From Candidatus Gallibacteroides avistercoris (GTDB taxonomy: Bacteria > Bacteroidota > Bacteroidia > Bacteroidales > CHK158-818), in the NCBI GenBank assembly GCA_018714665.1, contig DVNA01000054.1, positions 1 to 9,914 on the forward strand: 9,914 bases of DNA, read 5' to 3'. This document shows positions 1-6,862 of the stretch, one piece after another; the first letter of the stretch is position 1, and the number at the start of each line of letters is the position of its first letter. The notes beneath the pieces are model-generated. The model saw only the letters and a list, made by a program, of their open reading frames with translations. It was not told where the DNA came from and did no database searches. A program made the translations under genes and the position numbers.

Positions 1-98
1 CAGGCGATGGTATGCAACCGGTCGGTAAAGATTCTGTCAGCGGGAATAACCTTTTTGATTGCCTGGATAAAGCGGGGATAGTTGTTCTCTATTTTCAT
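1..98 (-). CDS. FAD-binding oxidoreductase, D-lactate dehydrogenase-like (N-terminal fragment)
   Basis: This is the first 32 codons of a leftward gene cut by the window edge, starting at the ATG whose complement is at 96-98. The visible peptide begins MKIENNYPRFIQAIKKVIPA and continues with DRIFTDRLHTIA. From memory of the family, many Bacteroidetes FAD-binding and Fe-S oxidoreductases of the D-lactate/glycolate dehydrogenase type open with a helix followed by a 'hP.(D/E)RI.TD.L..(L/I)A' segment, just before the FAD-binding domain. That short match is the only basis for the name, because no FAD or cysteine motif lies inside the window. A TACATTTG box 31 bases upstream and the 147-base gap after the previous gene suggest it has its own promoter. 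The start is well supported by the continuous frame; the function is tentative. Confidence 0.55.
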   Translation of the reverse strand, partial: MKIENNYPRFIQAIKKVIPADRIFTDRLHTIA

Positions 99-129
99 TG
101 TCGCAGTGCTTTTACTGAAAGTAACAATA

Positions 130-137
130 CAAATGTA
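130..137 (-). promoter_or_regulatory. Bacteroidetes-type -7 box for the left-edge oxidoreductase
   Basis: The top strand reads CAAATGTA, so the bottom strand reads TACATTTG, a full match to TAnnTTTG, the known Bacteroidetes -7 consensus. Its downstream edge lies 31 bases before the ATG at 98. The mutY and phoH boxes here have nearly the same distance to their starts (32 and 34 bases). I see no clear TTG-type -33 element 19-21 bases further upstream. Confidence 0.5.
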
Positions 138-246
138 CCACTATTCGGCATATCCTGTACCGGGTAACGAATAAATCTTTTTAGAAAAGATAAATCGATG
201 TTTTAACAGGTTATAGGTCCAGAAACGGAGGCTTGCTGATGGGGAT

Positions 247-1803
247 TTAGCCGTTTGCAGGAATCTGTTTTTTCATCCAATAATTTGTCAGATGCAACTT
301 ATTCGCTCGCTGTTTCTGTACCTTGATTACCCGATATCCACGCTTCTCGAAAAAGGGGCGGGCTGTGATGCTCACCTCTGCGCTTATTTCGGACACTCCG
401 TATTCCTTGGCATATCTTTCCACCTGCATAAGAAGGGCCGAGGCAATACCTTTTTTTTGCCACTCCTTGTGGACGAACATCGAGTGCAGGTAACCGGAGG
501 CGTTCATGGACGAAAATCCGATGATATGGTTCTGTTTGTCGAACGCTCCGACATAACGGTTGTTGGAGAGCAGTTCTTCCATATGTTCTACACTGTCTCC
601 GCACGAAGCCCAATCTTCCACCTCTTCCCGGGTGTAGTCTTGGGAGTTTACATGGAGAACTGTTTCCCGAAACATTTCGCACATCCGGGGCGCATCCACC
701 CGGGAGAGTTCCCTGATGTCAAAATCGGTATTCATGCGTTTGATTACCCGGCAGGGATTCCCGGCGGCAATACAGTTGGCCGGAATCGATTGGGTAACCA
801 CACTCCCCGCTCCGACGATGCTATTCTCTCCGATTGTAACACCCGCCAGCAGAATGGCCCCTCCGCCAATCCAGACGTTGTCGCCGATTGTGATTGGCAA
901 TGCTTTTGTTCTGAAAAACAGCTCTCCCGATGCCTCGTCCCAGTTATCGACAAAACGTTCCCGGACGTCGAGGGGGTGTGTCGCCGTATAGAGCTGTACG
1001 TGAGGGGCTATCAACACTCGATTACCTATCCGGATGAGGTTTTCGTCCATCATGGTACAGTTTGCATTGACAATGGTTTTTTCGCCGATGAAGATGTGTT
1101 TACCGCATTGGCAGGTAAAATGCGGGCCTATATGAGAATGTTTCCCGATGGCACCCAACATCCGGCCAAGAATATCACCTCTTTGGGATTCGGGCGTTCG
1201 GGCGTCGTTCAGGATGGCAAGATATGCTTTCGTTTCGGTAATCATCCTCAAAACATCTTCATTCAACCGGTTGCCATACTCTCCTGCCAGAAATCTTCGG
1301 TAACTGTTTTCCGGTTCATGCAACTCCTTTACCATGACATATTCCTCCTGTGTCTCTTTTACAATTTTAAATCCCAGTTGTATGTACCACCTTGCGGCAT
1401 AATTCTCTTTCTGAACCGAGAGAGATAGCCGTTGGTAGTGTCTTTGTTTCAATGCGTTGAAAAGTTCATGCATAAGACGGCTCCCGATACCCTTGTTCCG
1501 ATAGGGCTTATAGAGCGAAATGGAAAGCGAGGGTGTTTGGTTATCTACATGGCCGTAGTCTGGCATGATTCTGCACCATGCAGCACCTATTACACGTCCC
1601 TTATAATCCGCTACCAAACAAAGGTCGTCTTTCCTTTCACCGAAATTTTCGACATATAGGCTCAGTTCGGGTAAATCGACAACCGTTCTGGGTGGGGACT
1701 GCTCTCCTTCGGGAATAAAAATCGCTTCATACAGAAATTCTTTTAGCAAACAGGTCTCATCCGGGTGTAAAGGCCGGATCGTACAGTCGACTGTTTTACT
1801 CAT
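247..1803 (-). CDS. Three-domain acetyltransferase: GNAT - maltose O-acetyltransferase-like hexapeptide - GNAT
   Basis: Counted from the ATG at 1803 (518 aa), residues about 7-161 form a GNAT domain with the acetyl-CoA loop YRNKGIGSRL near 101-110. Residues about 166-358 match the maltose/galactoside O-acetyltransferase family: an N-terminal helical cap, then left-handed beta-helix hexapeptide repeats. The sequence YTATHPLD there contains the histidine (about 276) that is catalytic in this family. Residues about 359-511 form a second GNAT of the YafP-like kind, with WQKKGIASAL near 448-457 and a SITARPFFEKRGYRV segment. Each part is a cytoplasmic acetyl-CoA-dependent enzyme family, so the protein probably acetylates three different substrates or one complex substrate; substrates are unknown. 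The ATG at 1803 overlaps the preceding stop in ATGAGTAA (8 bases), suggesting translational coupling. An in-frame ATG at 1824 would give 525 aa and a 29-base overlap. No signal peptide or membrane segment is visible. Confidence 0.9.
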   Translation of the reverse strand: MSKTVDCTIRPLHPDETCLLKEFLYEAIFIPEGEQSPPRTVVDLPELSLYVENFGERKDDLCLVADYKGRVIGAAWCRIMPDYGHVDNQTPSLSISLYKPYRNKGIGSRLMHELFNALKQRHYQRLSLSVQKENYAARWYIQLGFKIVKETQEEYVMVKELHEPENSYRRFLAGEYGNRLNEDVLRMITETKAYLAILNDARTPESQRGDILGRMLGAIGKHSHIGPHFTCQCGKHIFIGEKTIVNANCTMMDENLIRIGNRVLIAPHVQLYTATHPLDVRERFVDNWDEASGELFFRTKALPITIGDNVWIGGGAILLAGVTIGENSIVGAGSVVTQSIPANCIAAGNPCRVIKRMNTDFDIRELSRVDAPRMCEMFRETVLHVNSQDYTREEVEDWASCGDSVEHMEELLSNNRYVGAFDKQNHIIGFSSMNASGYLHSMFVHKEWQKKGIASALLMQVERYAKEYGVSEISAEVSITARPFFEKRGYRVIKVQKQRANKLHLTNYWMKKQIPANG

Positions 1804-2347
1804 ACATTCGGCCTTTTTGTCCATTCCATCGCTCTTTTGTCAGTATCGTAAAATGTTCGGTTCGCACATCTCCTAACGGGGAGATCTTTCCCTCTTCGGT
1901 GTGATGGAACATGAACCCGCACTTATCCATTACTCTGCGGGATTTGTCGTTTCCGTCATAATAGCCGCACCACACCCTTTTTATGCCCAGTTCGTCGAAA
2001 CAACGCTTCAATAGCCGTTCTACCGTTTCCGGAATCAGCCCCTTTCCCCAATAGGGAACTCCTATCCAATAACCGATCTCCGCATCCCCCTCTTGCATCT
2101 CTGCACTGTGTACGCCGTCTCCAAACATAATGCCGACGCTCCCTATCGGTTCACCGCTCTCTTTCAATACCACAGCGTACGTTTCAGGAGCAGAAAGAAT
2201 CTCCCGGATCACTTTTCGGCTCTCCTCTTCGGACGTATGCGGCGGCCATCCGGCAATTGAGCCGATGGCGGGATGCTGAGCATATTTATAAAGAGATTTT
2301 GCATCGTTTTCGTTCCACGGACGAAGCAACACCCTTGTTGTTTCCAT
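1796..2347 (-). CDS. GNAT family N-acetyltransferase, RimJ/RimL type
   Basis: This 183-aa protein begins METTRVLLRPWNENDA, the usual opening of RimJ/RimL-type GNATs that acetylate protein N-termini, amino acids, polyamines or drugs. EIGYWIG at 90-96 and the acetyl-CoA loop YWGKGLIPETV at 99-109 are both present, followed by the late GNDKSRRVMDKCGF segment at 132-145. All GNAT landmarks are intact, but the substrate cannot be read from the sequence. I chose the ATG at 2347 because the family normally starts a few residues before the 'RL.LRPW' strand. An in-frame ATG at 2362 would add MELST. The frame is open to 2497, but a start there would run through the divergent promoter and into mutY. The gene ends inside the start of the three-domain acetyltransferase, so the two are almost certainly co-transcribed. 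Confidence 0.88.
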   Translation of the reverse strand: METTRVLLRPWNENDAKSLYKYAQHPAIGSIAGWPPHTSEEESRKVIREILSAPETYAVVLKESGEPIGSVGIMFGDGVHSAEMQEGDAEIGYWIGVPYWGKGLIPETVERLLKRCFDELGIKRVWCGYYDGNDKSRRVMDKCGFMFHHTEEGKISPLGDVRTEHFTILTKERWNGQKGRMYE

Positions 2348-2421
2348 TGTAGATAGTTCCATCGGTTTGTCATTTTTGAGTAAACAGGGAAATTTGAAAA
2401 AAGGGATATCCCCATATTTTT

Positions 2422-2429
2422 CAAATATA
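2422..2429 (-). promoter_or_regulatory. -7 box for the acetyltransferase pair
   Basis: The bottom strand reads TATATTTG, a full TAnnTTTG match, 74 bases upstream of the chosen GNAT start at 2347 and 59 upstream of the alternative at 2362. No good -33 TTG is visible; the expected place overlaps the opposite arm of the inverted repeat. Confidence 0.5.
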
Positions 2430-2451
2430 CGAAATATAGAAGATTCTCTCG

Positions 2452-2459
2452 TATATTTG
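2452..2459 (+). promoter_or_regulatory. -7 box for mutY-acpH
   Basis: The top strand reads TATATTTG, a full TAnnTTTG match, ending 32 bases before the mutY ATG. That fits a short leader of roughly 25-28 bases. The expected -33 region, near 2428-2432, lacks a TTG and instead lies in the left arm of the inverted repeat. Confidence 0.55.
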
Positions 2460-2491
2460 TATCCGGTTTTAATAATCGAGAACAACTGTTT

Positions 2492-3550
2492 ATGCAATCT
2501 GCCATATCCAAAACACTGATAGAGTGGTATAAGAAAAACAAACGCGACCTACCGTGGCGCAACACGACCGACGCATATACCATCTGGATATCCGAGATCA
2601 TCCTGCAACAGACCCGGGTGGCCCAGGGTCTTGACTATTTTGAACGGTTCATTCGCCGTTTTCCCGATGTTCTGTCGCTTGCCGCCGCCCGGGAGGAGGA
2701 GGTGCTGCGGTATTGGCAAGGATTAGGATATTACAGCCGGGCCCGAAACCTGCACGCTGCCGCAAAAGAGATTCTGGAACGGTTTAACGGAACCTTCCCC
2801 GACCGATACGAAGACGTACGTTCCCTGAAAGGTATCGGCGATTATACGGCTGCCGCCATCTGTTCTTTCGCCTATCGGCAGCCGTATGCCGTATTGGACG
2901 GAAACGTCTATCGGGTGTTAAGCCGGCTGTTGTCCATAGAGACGGAGATAGATACCCCCGCAGGGAAGAGACTTTTTCAAGAAGCGGCCTTCTCGCTGTT
3001 GGATGAAAAGGAACCGGATATATACAACCAGGCCATTATGGAGTTCGGGGCTTTGCAATGTACGCCTCAACAACCGCAATGCCTCTCATGTCCGTTAGCG
3101 GGAAATTGCCTGGCACATGAAAAAGGGATAGAAAAGAGCCTTCCGCACAAACAGGGAAAGACGTCGGTAAAGGAGCGATTCTTCAACTACTTTTACATTC
3201 AAAACAAAGGTTCTGTCTGGATACACAAACGGACGGGAAACGACATCTGGAAAAACCTGTTCGAGCTACCGTTGATAGAGACCGACAAACGGTTATCGTT
3301 GGAAGAGTTGCAACAGACAGAGGCATATCAAAAACTTTTTGCGGATGTACAACGGATAGTCATATCGTCGTCCGTATTCGAGGCCAAGCACGTTTTGTCG
3401 CACCGCATCATATACGCCTCTTTCTATACGATAGAGATAGACGCCCCTGGAAGCGGATTTTCCGAATATCGAAAAATCGCGACATCGGAAATAGACGACT
3501 TTGCCGTATCCCGCCTCACCTTGCGTTTTTTAGAGCACATTCATGTCTAA
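2492..3550 (+). CDS. mutY: Adenine DNA glycosylase MutY
   Basis: MutY removes adenine mispaired with 8-oxoguanine (or G) in base excision repair, preventing G:C to T:A transversions. This 352-aa copy looks complete. The N-terminal HhH-GPD catalytic domain has the catalytic glutamate E35 in ISEIILQQT, the helix-hairpin-helix LKGIGDYTAAAI at 112-123 and the catalytic aspartate D136 in VLDGNVYRV. The [4Fe-4S] loop has cysteines 190, 197, 200 and 206 in the expected C-x6-C-x2-C-x5-C spacing. Residues from about 225 on match the NUDIX-like C-terminal domain that recognises 8-oxoguanine, including LSHRIIYASFY, which aligns with the FSH loop of characterised MutY. The ATG is 32 bases after a -7 box. 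The gene overlaps the next by one base and is probably co-transcribed with it. Confidence 0.96.
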   Translation: MQSAISKTLIEWYKKNKRDLPWRNTTDAYTIWISEIILQQTRVAQGLDYFERFIRRFPDVLSLAAAREEEVLRYWQGLGYYSRARNLHAAAKEILERFNGTFPDRYEDVRSLKGIGDYTAAAICSFAYRQPYAVLDGNVYRVLSRLLSIETEIDTPAGKRLFQEAAFSLLDEKEPDIYNQAIMEFGALQCTPQQPQCLSCPLAGNCLAHEKGIEKSLPHKQGKTSVKERFFNYFYIQNKGSVWIHKRTGNDIWKNLFELPLIETDKRLSLEELQQTEAYQKLFADVQRIVISSSVFEAKHVLSHRIIYASFYTIEIDAPGSGFSEYRKIATSEIDDFAVSRLTLRFLEHIHV

Positions 3551-4140
3551 TGAACTATTTGGCACACATCTATCTGTCAGGAAACGACACGGAGCGGCGT
3601 ATCGGAGGCTTCATTGCCGATGCGGTAAAAGGTTCGGACTTGACGCGTTTTCCCGATAAAATCGGTCAGGGAATCGTACTTCACCGGGAAATAGACCACT
3701 TTACCGATACGCACCCGCTGGTAAAAGAGCTGACCAAAGAGCTGCGCAACCGGTTCGGAAGATATGCCGTTATCCTGCCCGACATCTATTTCGACCACCT
3801 GCTAACGCGGCACTTCGACGAATATTCCCGGCAATCGTTACGGCGTTTCGCATACCGTTTTTACCTCTCCTTACTGACTCACTACCCCATTCTACCACCC
3901 CGGATAAAACGTTTTATGTGGCATTTTATCTTAACCAACCGATTATGCCGGTATAAATCAACGGCAGGGTTGAGAGAGTCGCTGATGATCATGGAGAGTT
4001 TCCACCGCATTGTTATGGATGTTGAGGGTGCTGTCCGGTACCTGGAAGAGAACCTCCTGCAAATAGACGAATTGTTCACGATTTTTTTCTCTGAGTTGCA
4101 ATCGGCCGTTCGGACCTGGCAACAGGACATATCATACTAA
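3550..4140 (+). CDS. acpH: Acyl carrier protein phosphodiesterase-like protein (AcpH/DUF479 family)
   Basis: The 196-aa product matches E. coli AcpH in length (193 aa in E. coli) and along its N-terminal half. It opens MNYLAHIYLS (E. coli MNFLAHLHLA), then has GGFIADAVKG with D24, the metal-site-like HREIDHFTDTH with H45, D49 and D53, and LPDIYFDHLLTRH with D78, D82 and H83. Characterised AcpH is a metal-dependent, HD-like hydrolase that removes 4'-phosphopantetheine from holo-ACP and so affects fatty acid synthesis. The likely metal ligands are all present, so activity is plausible; ACP as substrate is inferred from the family. The start is fused to the mutY stop in TAATG, a one-base overlap typical of translational coupling, and 23 bp 5' of the next convergent gene's terminator stem nothing else intervenes. 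No membrane segment is visible. Confidence 0.9.
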   Translation: MNYLAHIYLSGNDTERRIGGFIADAVKGSDLTRFPDKIGQGIVLHREIDHFTDTHPLVKELTKELRNRFGRYAVILPDIYFDHLLTRHFDEYSRQSLRRFAYRFYLSLLTHYPILPPRIKRFMWHFILTNRLCRYKSTAGLRESLMIMESFHRIVMDVEGAVRYLEENLLQIDELFTIFFSELQSAVRTWQQDISY

Positions 4141-4144
4141 AAAA

Positions 4145-4175
4145 GAAGGGGGCCGAATGTATGTCGGCCCCTTTC
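4145..4175. terminator. Bidirectional hairpin terminator between acpH and mrp
   Basis: GGGGCCGA at 4149-4156 pairs with TCGGCCCC at 4164-4171 around a 7-base loop. Flanking pairs at 4145-4147 and 4173-4175 extend the stem across a G-T position (4148/4172). It starts 5 bases after the acpH stop and ends 24 bases before the mrp stop. In the leftward transcript the stem is followed by CTTCTTTTTTAG, a good U tract. The rightward side has only CCCGTTTTATCG, so termination is probably stronger for mrp. Confidence 0.82.
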
Positions 4176-4198
4176 CCGTTTTATCGTTTTCAAACTCT

Positions 4199-5323
4199 TT
4201 ATTTTTTAGGCAAAGGCTTCTTCTCTACGTGTACCCGTTCTGTGGGATCCAGGTTCCGGTTCCTTTCATCCACGGCTTGCACTACCCGTTCAGCCACCTC
4301 CCGAAATGCCTGTCCGGTTATACTGTCGCCGTTCAATGCTACCGGTACCCCGTTATCCCCCCCTTCGCAGATACTTTGCACAATGGGGATTTGACCCAAC
4401 AACGGGATATTCATCTCTTCTGCCAAACGTTTTCCACCCTCTTTACCGAAAATATAATAGCGGTTTTGGGGAAGTTCGGCCGGCGTAAACCACGCCATAT
4501 TCTCGATCAATCCCAATACCGGCACGTTTACCTTGTCGTTAGTAAACATATCGACCCCCTTGCGGGCATCGGCCAACGCCACCTCTTGCGGCGTGGATAC
4601 CACAATGGCACCCGTTACGGCAAGGGTCTGAACCAACGTCAAATGAATGTCGCTTGTTCCCGGAGGAAGATCTATCAGGAAATAGTCCAGTTCGCCCCAC
4701 GCAGCATCGCCTATCAACTGCTTTAACGCGTTGCTTGCCATACCGCCCCGCCAGACAATGGCGCTCTCCTTATTCACAAAAAACCCGATGGAGAGAATCT
4801 TTACACCATATTTTTCTTCGGGTACGATCAGGTCTCTTCCCTCTATCCGTTCGAGCATCGGACGAGCCTCTTCCATCCCGAACATCTTCGGGACAGAGGG
4901 GCCGAAAATATCGGCATCGAGCAATCCCACCCGATACCCCTGCTGGGCCAGTGCCACCGCCAGATTGGCCGCCACGGTAGATTTTCCCACACCGCCTTTC
5001 CCGGAAGAGACGGCAATGATGTTCTTTACCTGCGGTAACAGCTTCTCGGGCTCGGGCCGCTGCAACTGACGGCTCTTCACCTGGATATTCCCCTTTATAT
5101 CGACATCGGGACTTACAAAGGTAAGAATCGCCGTTTCGGCCGCCTTTACCACCGATTTTATAAAGGGATCGTTCGGCTTCTCGAAAAGAATGGAAAAACT
5201 GACTTTGTTTCCCTCGATACGCATATCGTCCTCAATCATTCCGGCTTCGACCAGGTTCTTTCCGGAACCGGGATAACGGACCTTACTCAATGCTTCGAGT
5301 ATTAGTTTCGGGTACAATGTCAT
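4199..5323 (-). CDS. mrp: Mrp/NBP35 family P-loop ATPase, Fe-S cluster carrier-like (no CxxC)
   Basis: Mrp/ApbC proteins are cytoplasmic ATPases that carry Fe-S clusters to apo-enzymes. Counted from the ATG at 5323 (374 aa), residues about 3-80 form a MIP18/DUF59-type domain. The ParA-like NTPase follows, with a deviant Walker A SGKGGVGKST at 107-116, LLDADIFGPSVP at 134-145 and LIDLPPGTSD at 216-225. Where many Mrp proteins have a C-x-x-C cluster-binding motif after 'ENM', this one reads ENMAWFTPAELP (about 274-285). The only cysteine in the protein is C319. I recall the same CxxC-less form in other Bacteroidetes Mrp proteins, so it is probably lineage-typical. The C-terminal 20 or so residues are charged and basic. 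The upstream in-frame ATG at 5398 is unlikely because it lies inside trmB. The gene follows trmB by 19 bases and ends the operon. Confidence 0.93.
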   Translation of the reverse strand: MTLYPKLILEALSKVRYPGSGKNLVEAGMIEDDMRIEGNKVSFSILFEKPNDPFIKSVVKAAETAILTFVSPDVDIKGNIQVKSRQLQRPEPEKLLPQVKNIIAVSSGKGGVGKSTVAANLAVALAQQGYRVGLLDADIFGPSVPKMFGMEEARPMLERIEGRDLIVPEEKYGVKILSIGFFVNKESAIVWRGGMASNALKQLIGDAAWGELDYFLIDLPPGTSDIHLTLVQTLAVTGAIVVSTPQEVALADARKGVDMFTNDKVNVPVLGLIENMAWFTPAELPQNRYYIFGKEGGKRLAEEMNIPLLGQIPIVQSICEGGDNGVPVALNGDSITGQAFREVAERVVQAVDERNRNLDPTERVHVEKKPLPKK

Positions 5324-5342
5324 GTCAATAAATTTTATCTGT

Positions 5343-6101
5343 TTATAATCCTTGTTGTTTAGCGCTGCGCTTGCTACGGTTGAAACTGCGGTAAGCATCG
5401 TATTCTATCTCCACATCCGGCTCTTCTACCGGACCTCCCGATGGACAAACGAAATGGAGGTATTTGATGTTCAACCCCCGTTCAAGCCACTGTTGTTCAT
5501 AAAACGTCCGGATGGAGAGAATCGGGTTACCGGTGTGTGTCCGGTACAAATCGTCCGTATCATCGAGAACGGGCAGGTGATTCAACCGGACCAGCTCTTT
5601 GGTATAAGTATATAAGAAATTGCTGTCGGTCTTCAAATGTATAGAACCGTTTTCGACCAATATTTGTTTGTACAGTTCAATAAAGCGGGAAGAGGTAAGC
5701 CGCTTACGCACCTTCTGCATCTGCGGGTCGGGAAACGTTATCCAGATTTCAGAGACTTCGCCGGCGGCAAAGAAATGAGGTATCAGTTCAATATCGGTAC
5801 GCAAAAAAGCGACGTTGGGAATCTTTTCCTGAAAAGATTGTTTGGCCCCGGTCCACATCCGGGCTCCTTTGATATCGACACCGATAAAATTTTTCCGGGG
5901 GTACATCTTGGCCAGGCCAACGGCATACTCCCCTTTACCACAACCGAGCTCCAATACGATCGGATGGTCATTTTTAAAAAACATTTCGTTCCATTTTCCC
6001 TTCAATTCGCACCCTTTTTCCTGTAAAGTAGCAAAAGGATATTGAAACACATGGGGATATCCGGCCAGTTCTTCAAACTTTTGTAATTTATTTTTTCCCA
6101 T
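5343..6101 (-). CDS. trmB: tRNA (guanine-N7-)-methyltransferase
   Basis: TrmB uses S-adenosylmethionine to make m7G at position 46 of the tRNA variable loop. The 252-aa protein has the SAM-binding LELGCGKGEYA at 50-60, the NFIGVDIKGAR segment at 71-81, the ITFPDPQ motif at 121-127 followed by the basic VRKRL stretch, and HLKTDS at 155-160; these define the family. It carries an N-terminal extension of about 45 residues before the Rossmann core and a basic tail, giving a length somewhat above E. coli TrmB. The start codon directly follows the menG stop (TAGATG, zero bases between), so it is very likely translated by coupling or reinitiation. It is soluble, with no signal peptide. Confidence 0.95.
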   Translation of the reverse strand: MGKNKLQKFEELAGYPHVFQYPFATLQEKGCELKGKWNEMFFKNDHPIVLELGCGKGEYAVGLAKMYPRKNFIGVDIKGARMWTGAKQSFQEKIPNVAFLRTDIELIPHFFAAGEVSEIWITFPDPQMQKVRKRLTSSRFIELYKQILVENGSIHLKTDSNFLYTYTKELVRLNHLPVLDDTDDLYRTHTGNPILSIRTFYEQQWLERGLNIKYLHFVCPSGGPVEEPDVEIEYDAYRSFNRSKRSAKQQGL

Positions 6102-6857
6102 CTACGGTCTTTTTTTTTGTTTCTCACCTAAATAAACAGAACAACTGCCAAAGGTCAGTCTCTTGCAACGGGTATTTTCAAAACCGGCATTCCGGAATAT
6201 CTGCAACATATCGTCTCCCTGAGGTACTACCGCAACAGAACGCGGCAAATATTGATAGGCCATCTTCTCTTTGGAAAAGATTTTACCCAACAACGGTATC
6301 ACATACCGGGCATACAACCGGTAAAATTGTTTAAACGGAAATTGATCCGGCGTGGAGAGCTCCAACACCATCAATACTCCTTCGGGAGCCAACACGCGGA
6401 ACATCTCATTCACGCCCCGTTGTATATCCTCAAAATTGCGTACCCCGAAAGCTACGGTAACGGCATCGAATGAAGCATCGGCAAAAGAGAGATTCAAACA
6501 GTCTTGACACTCAAAGGTTATTTCCCCGCTGATACCGGCATTGTTGGCTTTCGTTCGGGCAATGGAGAGCATCTGCTCTGAAAGGTCGATACCGACAATC
6601 TGTTCCGGATGCAGGATCCTGTAAATAGACAAGGCCAAATCGCCAGTCCCGGTAGCGACATCGAGTATACGGCGGGGATTCTTCTCTCCCACCAAACGGA
6701 TCGCCGTTTTACGCCACCGTTTATCGATTCCCCCGAATGTCATGATATGATTCAACCGATCATAATCCTGGGCAATCGCATCAAACATCCGCCGCACCTG
6801 GACGCTCTTTTTCTCCTCCTGCTGGTAAGGCAATATCTTCTCTGCTTTGTATGCCAT
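6102..6857 (-). CDS. menG: Demethylmenaquinone methyltransferase (UbiE/MenG)
   Basis: MenG performs the last step of menaquinone synthesis, the SAM-dependent C-methylation of demethylmenaquinone. The 251-aa protein has family length and signatures: VRRMFDAIAQDYDRLN at 21-36, SAM motif I LDVATGTGDLA at 65-75, D91 in VGIDLSEQML, VTVAFGVRNFED at 133-144, and the C-terminal YLPRSVAVVPQGDDM near 203-217. UbiE proteins in ubiquinone-making bacteria share these motifs. The menaquinone role is inferred because Bacteroidales use menaquinone and I see no ubiquinone genes. The ATG is 5 bases after the upstream FkbM-type gene's stop and the gene abuts trmB, so it lies mid-operon with no promoter of its own visible. 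Confidence 0.95.
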   Translation of the reverse strand: MAYKAEKILPYQQEEKKSVQVRRMFDAIAQDYDRLNHIMTFGGIDKRWRKTAIRLVGEKNPRRILDVATGTGDLALSIYRILHPEQIVGIDLSEQMLSIARTKANNAGISGEITFECQDCLNLSFADASFDAVTVAFGVRNFEDIQRGVNEMFRVLAPEGVLMVLELSTPDQFPFKQFYRLYARYVIPLLGKIFSKEKMAYQYLPRSVAVVPQGDDMLQIFRNAGFENTRCKRLTFGSCSVYLGEKQKKRP

Positions 6858-6862
6858 AATCT

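Larger units (their letters stand above)
2422..2459. repeat. 11-bp perfect inverted repeat spanning divergent promoters
   Basis: CAAATATACGA at 2422-2432 is the exact reverse complement of TCGTATATTTG at 2449-2459, with a 16-base AT-rich spacer. Each arm contains a TATATTTG box pointing outward, so the repeat places the GNAT and mutY promoters back to back. The arms are AT-rich and followed by no T tract, so a terminator reading is unlikely. A dimeric regulator site or simple mirroring of two promoter boxes are both possible. Confidence 0.75.

Noticed and set aside
112..124. TTACT-GAA-AGTAA palindrome in the leader of the left-edge oxidoreductase, as an operator
   Set aside because: Five-base arms are too short to separate from chance, and it matches no operator I can name.
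175..191. ATCTTTT-TAG-AAAAGAT inverted repeat after the acetyltransferase fusion, as a terminator
   Set aside because: The 7-bp stem is almost all A-T with a 3-base loop and only a weak T-rich stretch follows; too weak to call.
292..1428. A 378-codon open frame on the plus strand opposite the three-domain acetyltransferase
   Set aside because: Its translation has no recognisable domain and runs antisense to a protein with three well-defined families; it is a shadow frame.
2348..2497. N-terminal extension of the RimJ/RimL-type GNAT to an ATG at 2497
   Set aside because: It would add 50 residues absent from the family, cross both promoter boxes and overlap the start of mutY.
5324..5398. Alternative mrp start at 5398
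   Set aside because: It would overlap trmB by 56 bases, and the MIP18-like domain begins right after the ATG at 5323.
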